A stretch of 44,368 nucleotides of DNA, taken from assembly GCA_902514605.1 (NCBI GenBank), contig CABXRL010000004.1:1-44368 (forward strand), given 5' to 3'. Positions within the stretch are counted from its first letter, which is position 1. Each line of letters starts with the position of its first letter. This stretch comes from an uncultured Pelagibacteraceae bacterium (GTDB taxonomy: Bacteria; Pseudomonadota; Alphaproteobacteria; Pelagibacterales; Pelagibacteraceae). Shown in pieces: positions 41,276-44,368 of this stretch. The notes under the pieces were generated by a model. The model ran no database searches, was not told the DNA's origin, and saw nothing but the letters and a program-made list of their open reading frames with translations. A program made the translations under genes and the position numbers.

Positions 41276-42559
41276 TTATTTTCTCCTAATTCTTTTTTTT
41301 ACAGATTGAGCATGAGCTTGCAATCCCTCGTAATTTGCAAGAGTTATAACTGATGGTCCAAGACTTTCAATACCCTTTTTTGATATATTTATATAAGAAA
41401 TTCTTTTGTAAAATTCATTTACACTAATTCCACTTGAGTATTTAGCAGAAGCATTTGTGGGTAAAATATGATTTGATCCTATATTATAATCTGTCATAGC
41501 CATCACAGCATATTTTCCTAAACAAATAGAGCCTGAATTTTTAATTTTTGAAATAAATGATTTATAATTTTTTACATTTAATTCTAAATGTTCTGGTGCA
41601 ATTTTATTTATAACGTCTACTATTTTTTTATCAGTATTAATATACATCAAAATTCCATTGCTCATTAAACTTTTTCGAGCAATAGTTGATCTTGGGATAT
41701 CTTTTAGTTGCAGAGAAATTTCTGTTTTAACTTTTTCAATGAGTTTTTTATCTCTAGTGATGAGAATACATTGAGCTAAAATATCATGTTCAGCTTGACC
41801 AATTAAATCACTCGCTATCCATTCTGGATTAGAAAATTTATCTGCTACAACGGTAATCTCAGATGGACCAGCTGTCATACCCTCAATTCCCACATCTCCA
41901 AAAACCTCTTTCTTTGCTGCAGCTACGTAAGCATTACCTGGTCCAACAATCTTATTTACTTTTTTGATTTTGTTAGTTCCATATGCAAGAGCTGCTATAG
42001 CGGATGGACCACCTATGGAGTATATTTCATTTATATTGCATTTTTTTGCTGCATATAAAACTGCCGAATTTTGTTTACCCTTATAACCCGGATTTATCAT
42101 AACTATTCTTTTCACTCCTGCTACAAGTGCAGGAATGGCATTCATTAAAACACTTGATGGATATGAAGCTGTTGAACCAGGTACATAAATAGCTACTGAG
42201 TCAATTGGTAGATATTTATACTCAAGCTTATTTTTAAATTTATCCGTATACGAAATATTTTTAAATTTTTGAAGAGAATGAAATTTATAAATTCTATTAT
42301 ATGCAAGATCAATTGCATTCTTAACTTTTTTATCAAGAGTTGAAATTGTATTTGAGATTTGTTTAGAGCTGGGTGTAATAATTTTGTTTTGATTAAATCT
42401 CTTTTCATATTTTAAAACAGCTTTATCGCCATTTTTTTTAATATCTCTTATAATTTTAATGACGGAAACTACATTTGATTTTACTCTATTTTTTCTTTTT
42501 AAAAGAAGTAAATCTATTTGCTGGTCAAATTTTTTATTTTTACTGTTTAATATTTTCAT
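41276..42559 (-). CDS. hisD: Histidinol dehydrogenase
   Basis: HisD oxidises histidinol to histidine in two NAD-dependent steps, with zinc. The 427 residues include [20 protein letters not shown], the NAD-binding [29 protein letters not shown] region, the zinc ligands of GQAEHD (Q and H), IAPEHLEL (catalytic Glu-His) and the late NHILPT block. It starts within the DUF2948 stop (ATGA). The murA-DUF2948-hisD-infA order is typical of Alphaproteobacteria. The other his genes here (hisG, hisZ) lie 3 kb away. Confidence 0.97.
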   Translation of the reverse strand: MKILNSKNKKFDQQIDLLLLKRKNRVKSNVVSVIKIIRDIKKNGDKAVLKYEKRFNQNKIITPSSKQISNTISTLDKKVKNAIDLAYNRIYKFHSLQKFKNISYTDKFKNKLEYKYLPIDSVAIYVPGSTASYPSSVLMNAIPALVAGVKRIVMINPGYKGKQNSAVLYAAKKCNINEIYSIGGPSAIAALAYGTNKIKKVNKIVGPGNAYVAAAKKEVFGDVGIEGMTAGPSEITVVADKFSNPEWIASDLIGQAEHDILAQCILITRDKKLIEKVKTEISLQLKDIPRSTIARKSLMSNGILMYINTDKKIVDVINKIAPEHLELNVKNYKSFISKIKNSGSICLGKYAVMAMTDYNIGSNHILPTNASAKYSSGISVNEFYKRISYINISKKGIESLGPSVITLANYEGLQAHAQSVKKRIRRK

Positions 42560-42957
42560 TTATCTTTAGTTTCATTTTGATCTTCAAGTCTTACCTCAAT
42601 CATTTCTGTAGTTAAAGCAATGTAAGCATTATTACTAAAAATTAAATTAATTTCATAATCTTCTTTATTTTTCAAGTAATCTATAGCTATCAATTCTAAA
42701 ACTAATCTATCGTCTTTTTGGTTTATATTTTTAGATTTAACCTTGTCAACAAAATCAAACCTACAAATACTATTTATTTTTTTATCTTCATGTCCCTCTT
42801 CAATTTTAGTTCTTGTGATTGACAATAGAAAAACTTTATTCGTTGCAAGATATTTAATTTCTGACACCTTAACTTTCGCACCAGAACTACAAGCTGAGAT
42901 CATTTGTAAACCATCATTATCAGTAGCGATTATTTGAGCTAAATACTTTTTTTCCAT
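42556..42957 (-). CDS. DUF2948 family protein
   Basis: This is a 133-residue protein of unknown function, found between murA and hisD in many Alphaproteobacteria. Family-like features are an N-terminal LAQIIATDNDGLQMISACSSGAKVKVSEIKYL region, a middle ICRFDFVDKVKSKNI strand region and a C-terminal IEVRLEDQNE segment. No membrane segment, signal peptide or catalytic motif is visible. It is coupled to murA (TAATG) and to hisD (ATGA). Confidence 0.85.
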   Translation of the reverse strand: MEKKYLAQIIATDNDGLQMISACSSGAKVKVSEIKYLATNKVFLLSITRTKIEEGHEDKKINSICRFDFVDKVKSKNINQKDDRLVLELIAIDYLKNKEDYEINLIFSNNAYIALTTEMIEVRLEDQNETKDK

Positions 42958-44210
42958 TATTTAATTCTTCTTATTTTAGCACCAACCTTTTTTAATTTTT
43001 TTTCTAATTCTTCATATCCACGGTCTAAATGATAGATCCTGTTAATAATTGTCTTCCCTTTTGCAGTTAAGGCAGCAAGGATGAGAGAGACGGACGCTCT
43101 TAAATCTGTTGCCATTAACTCAGCAGAGGCAAATTTTATATTTCCTTTAATTAAAACTTTATTACCTTTGATTGAAATTTGAGCCCCCATTCGATTTAAT
43201 TCTGCTACGTGCATAAATCTATTTTCAAAAATATCTTCTTGGATAAAAGATTCTTTGCTTGCTTTACACAGTAATACCATAATCTGAGCTTGTAAATCAG
43301 TTGGAAATCCTGGGTAGGGTGCTGTTTTAATATTAAGATTTTTTATTTTTTTACCACCAATAACTTTTATTTCTCTTTTCTTAGCAAGAATTTTTACCCC
43401 TATTTTTTTTAAAATATTTATTTCAGTTTTTATTACATCTGGAATGATTTTCTTAATTATCAAATTTCCTTCCGTTATTGCTGCTGCAATCAAATAGGTA
43501 CCTGCCTCAATTCTATCAAACATTACAGAATATGTTGTTTGTTTTATTTGATTTACCCCAATAATTTTAATAGATCTTTTTCCTACCCATTTAATATTAC
43601 ATCCTAGCTTTACTAAAAAATTTGTTAAATCCTTAATTTCAGGTTCAATAGCACAATTACTTAATTTAGTTATACCTTTAGCTAAACAAGCTGCAATTAT
43701 CAAATTTTCAGTGGCACCAACAGATATTTTTGAAAAATGAATATTTGAGCCCTTTAAACCTTTGGGCGCAAATGCATGCACATAACCTTGATAAATTTTA
43801 TATTCAACACCAAGCTTTGATAGGGCTTGTAAATGAAGATCAATAGGTCTTGAACCAATAGCACATCCTCCTGGTAGTGATACTTTTGCATTACCAAATT
43901 TTGCCAATAAAGGGCCAAGAACTAAAATTCCTGCTCGCATGGTTTTAACCAATTTATATGCAGCAAATTTTTTATCTTGACCAGAATTATTAATAACTAG
44001 ATCTTTTTTTTCAAATTTTACTTTTGAACCCAACGACTTTAATAAATTAATCATCGTCTCTATATCGTTCACCTTTGGTATGTTCTTTAAATAAATTTTT
44101 TTGTTAGATAGCAAAGTTGATGCAAGAATCGGTAAAGACGCGTTCTTCGAACCTGATATATTTATTTGTCCTTTGAGTTTTTTTGCACCAAAAACTTCTA
44201 GTTTTTGCAT
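42957..44210 (-). CDS. murA: UDP-N-acetylglucosamine 1-carboxyvinyltransferase
   Basis: MurA adds enolpyruvate to UDP-GlcNAc, the first committed step of peptidoglycan synthesis. The 417 residues match the family. K22 (SGSKNASLP) and the catalytic C116 with R121 in LPGGCAIGSRPIDLHL are present, so the enzyme should be of the fosfomycin-sensitive cysteine type. The TAPYPGFPTDLQAQ block and the DLRASVSLILAAL block are canonical. It starts 2 bp after the dcd stop. Confidence 0.97.
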   Translation of the reverse strand: MQKLEVFGAKKLKGQINISGSKNASLPILASTLLSNKKIYLKNIPKVNDIETMINLLKSLGSKVKFEKKDLVINNSGQDKKFAAYKLVKTMRAGILVLGPLLAKFGNAKVSLPGGCAIGSRPIDLHLQALSKLGVEYKIYQGYVHAFAPKGLKGSNIHFSKISVGATENLIIAACLAKGITKLSNCAIEPEIKDLTNFLVKLGCNIKWVGKRSIKIIGVNQIKQTTYSVMFDRIEAGTYLIAAAITEGNLIIKKIIPDVIKTEINILKKIGVKILAKKREIKVIGGKKIKNLNIKTAPYPGFPTDLQAQIMVLLCKASKESFIQEDIFENRFMHVAELNRMGAQISIKGNKVLIKGNIKFASAELMATDLRASVSLILAALTAKGKTIINRIYHLDRGYEELEKKLKKVGAKIRRIK

Positions 44211-44212
44211 AA

Positions 44213-44368
44213 CTAAACTTTTGGCAAAGTCACACCAGTTTGACCCATATATTTTCCGTTCCTATCGGCATAAGTTACTTCTGGTTTTTCATTTCCTTTC
44301 AAAAAAATGAATTGGGCTACACCCTCATTGGCATAAATCTTAGCTGGCAAAGGGGTTGTATTTGAAAA
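44213..44368 (-). CDS. dcd: dCTP deaminase, C-terminal part only
   Basis: The frame enters from the right edge and ends at TAG (44215-44213), giving the last 51 residues. They include [14 protein letters not shown] and the conserved C-terminal [20 protein letters not shown] block of dCTP deaminase, which makes dUTP for thymidylate synthesis. The catalytic glutamate lies upstream, outside the window. The stop is 2 bp before the murA ATG, so they are probably one operon. Confidence 0.93.
   Translation of the reverse strand, partial: FSNTTPLPAKIYANEGVAQFIFLKGNEKPEVTYADRNGKYMGQTGVTLPKV

Noticed and set aside
1..44368. CRISPR arrays, insertion sequences, prophage, rRNA operon
   Set aside because: No regularly spaced repeats, transposase or integrase frames, phage structural genes or rRNA-like G/C-rich blocks were seen.

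Overview
The window is strongly A+T-rich, gene-dense DNA from a streamlined alphaproteobacterium, most likely a marine SAR11-type (Pelagibacterales) lineage. Evidence for Alphaproteobacteria: a GcrA cell-cycle regulator, the murA-DUF2948-hisD neighbourhood, an NDUFA9-like epimerase, a membrane-anchored CycM cytochrome next to kdsB-pheA, and a tRNA-His/HisRS pair of the divergent alphaproteobacterial type. Evidence for streamlining: almost no gap exceeds 150 bp, nearly all same-strand neighbours abut or overlap by 1-14 bp (ATGA, TAATG), and almost every convergent pair shares its stop region. The order/genus assignment is inference.

Layout. 1-4072 (minus): lysC-ispG-prfA-prmC (prmC cut by the left edge). 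4139-10362: ubiG, a DUF1178 zinc-ribbon gene, argJ, secA and accA in alternating orientation. 10517-15353: glcB, then (minus) the SRP RNA, dnaX, ebfC and recR. 15404-19709: kdsB-pheA (minus), cycM (plus), argD-argF (minus). 19885-21344: gcrA and the NDUFA9-like gene. 21362-33766: a continuous plus-strand run: rnd, kdsD, lptC, lptB, aroA, cmk, rpsA, ihfB, pyrF, trpF, trpB, trpA, accD, folC. 33763-37372 (minus): rmuC, a PD-(D/E)XK nuclease, an ExoI-family exonuclease and trxA. 37403-44368: a possible small membrane protein gene, then minus-strand dcd (cut by the right edge), murA, DUF2948, hisD, infA, tRNA-Phe, and tRNA-His, hisS, hisZ, hisG.

How the genes work together. Most are core metabolism: arginine (argJ, argD, argF), tryptophan (trpF, trpB, trpA), aromatic precursors (aroA, pheA), histidine (hisG, hisZ, hisD), lysine/threonine entry (lysC), fatty-acid entry (accA, accD), LPS (kdsD, kdsB, lptC, lptB), peptidoglycan (murA), isoprenoids (ispG), pyrimidines (pyrF, cmk, dcd) and the glyoxylate shunt (glcB). 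Translation and export are represented by prfA, prmC, rpsA, infA, hisS, two tRNAs, SRP RNA and secA. DNA maintenance is represented by dnaX, recR, ebfC, ihfB and the rmuC-nuclease-sbcB cluster.

No mobile element, CRISPR array or prophage was seen. The most interesting points are: (i) a Shine-Dalgarno-like element plus an A AAA AAT slippery site in dnaX at the tau/gamma boundary, with a near-immediate -1-frame stop; (ii) a 50-residue extension of AccA ending in a predicted membrane segment, preceded by the same heptamer; (iii) a Cmk without its P-loop lysine; (iv) a TrpA/TrpB pair with changed active-site residues; (v) tRNA-His lacking encoded G-1 with A73 and lying 4 nt from the hisS start; (vi) an SRP RNA with a non-GGAA tip; and (vii) a three-nuclease cluster.
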